A DNA stretch of 64,000 bases, from NCBI GenBank assembly GCA_945266285.1, contig CALYOP010000002.1:248001-312000 (forward strand), given 5' to 3'. Origin of the DNA: an uncultured Commensalibacter sp. (GTDB taxonomy: Bacteria > Pseudomonadota > Alphaproteobacteria > Acetobacterales > Acetobacteraceae). Shown here one piece after another: positions 62,934 to 64,000 of this stretch. The translations under genes were made by a program, and so were the position numbers. Position 1 is the first letter of the stretch, and each line of letters begins with the position of its first letter. The notes beneath the pieces are model-generated. The model was not told the origin of the DNA, made no database searches, and was given only the letters and a program-made list of their open reading frames with translations.

Positions 62934-64000
62934 TCAATGTTTCGTTGACATATTTTCTAAGTTTTGAATTTTTTCGATTAGTACTGTTTGTGTAATTGGT
63001 TTTCGTATTACGTCGCTTTTTGTGTCTAGAAAATATTTAAGGTTAAACCCTTCTTTTTCGTAACCCGTAATAAATAAAATGGGCAAAGAATCAAAAAGAT
63101 TTCGTATATTTTTTACAAGATGATTTTCTGTTTCTTCAGCAATGATGCGCGTATCAATAATGACAAGATTAAAATTGGCATTACTGCTTAATAGAGCCAG
63201 CGCTTCGCTTTCCGATTGTGTTAAATTAATTGTATAGTTAATTTCTTCAAGATTTTCGCCAACTATACTTCTAAGATGCAAGTCGTGTGAAATGATCAAT
63301 GCGACTTTATTGGGATTCGTATGAACCGATGGTAAAAAGGTTTTAGGTTCCAAAGGTCTACGATATCGTGGTAACCAAAGATATATCTTGGTCCCTAAAC
63401 CTGGTTTTGAATCAACCGTAAGATATCCTTTAGACTGTCTGGCAAATCCAAAAGCCATGGATAGACCAAGACCTGTTCGTTGTCCGCCTAGTGGTTTAGT
63501 CGTAAAGAAAGGATCAAAAACCCGGTCGATGATATCAGGGGCTATACCTGTTCCTGAATCTGAAACGGCAATGACAACATAGTCGTTCGGTCTGATGATT
63601 TGTTTTGTGTCGTTATTGACCGTTACGGTTTTACAGAAGCTTTCAACCTTTATTGTGCCACCTGGGGTGGGAATGGCTTCACACGCATTAGTAAAGATAT
63701 TGATTAGCGAATCTTTGAACTGTTCCAAGTCACAAAAAACTGGCCAAATATTTTTATTTAATTTGATAGAAAGCTTAATATTTTTTTGGGTTTCTTTTTT
63801 GATCAGCTTATCAAAAGTTTCTGTCAGAGACTGAATCATATGGTTCGGATCGGTTACATGCGGTGTTAACGTTTGTCTACTAGAAAAAGCCAGCAATTGA
63901 TGCGTGATAACCGTTGCCTGAGCAGCTGCTTTTTGAGCTGCTAACAAATATTTTTCAAGGATATTAAATTTACCCTGTTTGATGCGTAAATCAATTAATT
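62934..64000 (-). CDS. hybrid sensor histidine kinase (CckA-like catalytic domain + C-terminal receiver), 5'-truncated by window edge
   Basis: HATPase: NIFTNACEAIPTPGG, VSDSGTGIAPDIIDRVFDPFFTTKPLGGQRTGLGLSMAFGFARQSKGYLTV; HQLLAFSSRQTLTP; receiver LVIIDTR..FITGYE..IRKPI; frame stays open to the window end. Confidence 0.88.
   Translation of the reverse strand, partial: LIDLRIKQGKFNILEKYLLAAQKAAAQATVITHQLLAFSSRQTLTPHVTDPNHMIQSLTETFDKLIKKETQKNIKLSIKLNKNIWPVFCDLEQFKDSLINIFTNACEAIPTPGGTIKVESFCKTVTVNNDTKQIIRPNDYVVIAVSDSGTGIAPDIIDRVFDPFFTTKPLGGQRTGLGLSMAFGFARQSKGYLTVDSKPGLGTKIYLWLPRYRRPLEPKTFLPSVHTNPNKVALIISHDLHLRSIVGENLEEINYTINLTQSESEALALLSSNANFNLVIIDTRIIAEETENHLVKNIRNLFDSLPILFITGYEKEGFNLKYFLDTKSDVIRKPITQTVLIEKIQNLENMSTKH

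Overview
AT-rich bacterial chromosome segment. Gene content and order suggest a low-GC member of the Acetobacteraceae (Commensalibacter-like); this is inferred from protein families, not searched. Most of the window is housekeeping: xylAB, acnA, the rimP-nusA-ylxR-infB-rbfA//truB-rpsO-pnp translation cluster (split by an inverted Mla-type lipid transport operon), purD, xseA, tRNA-Leu(UAA), an RND-type adaptor/outer-membrane pair, nadK, sdhCDAB, asd, zapE, mdh, sucAB-lpd, an L,D-transpeptidase, pyk and the 3' part of a hybrid histidine kinase. The strongest unusual signals are: (1) a ~1.55 kb near-perfect direct duplication carrying mdh plus a convergent gene for a double-glycine-leader bacteriocin-like peptide, just upstream of sucAB-lpd; (2) a CtrA-like regulator with an intact DNA-binding domain but a degenerate receiver (D51N, K101A and E7G/D9N relative to CtrA); (3) a ClpB/ClpA-like AAA+ protein that has lost Walker A and Walker B residues; (4) a promoter plus intrinsic-terminator leader whose U-tract runs almost into the TTG start of rimP; (5) a small secreted protein made of three 12-residue Cys repeats. 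Coordinates come from the ORF track, with start sites adjusted by eye where a Shine-Dalgarno or a neighbouring gene justified it.
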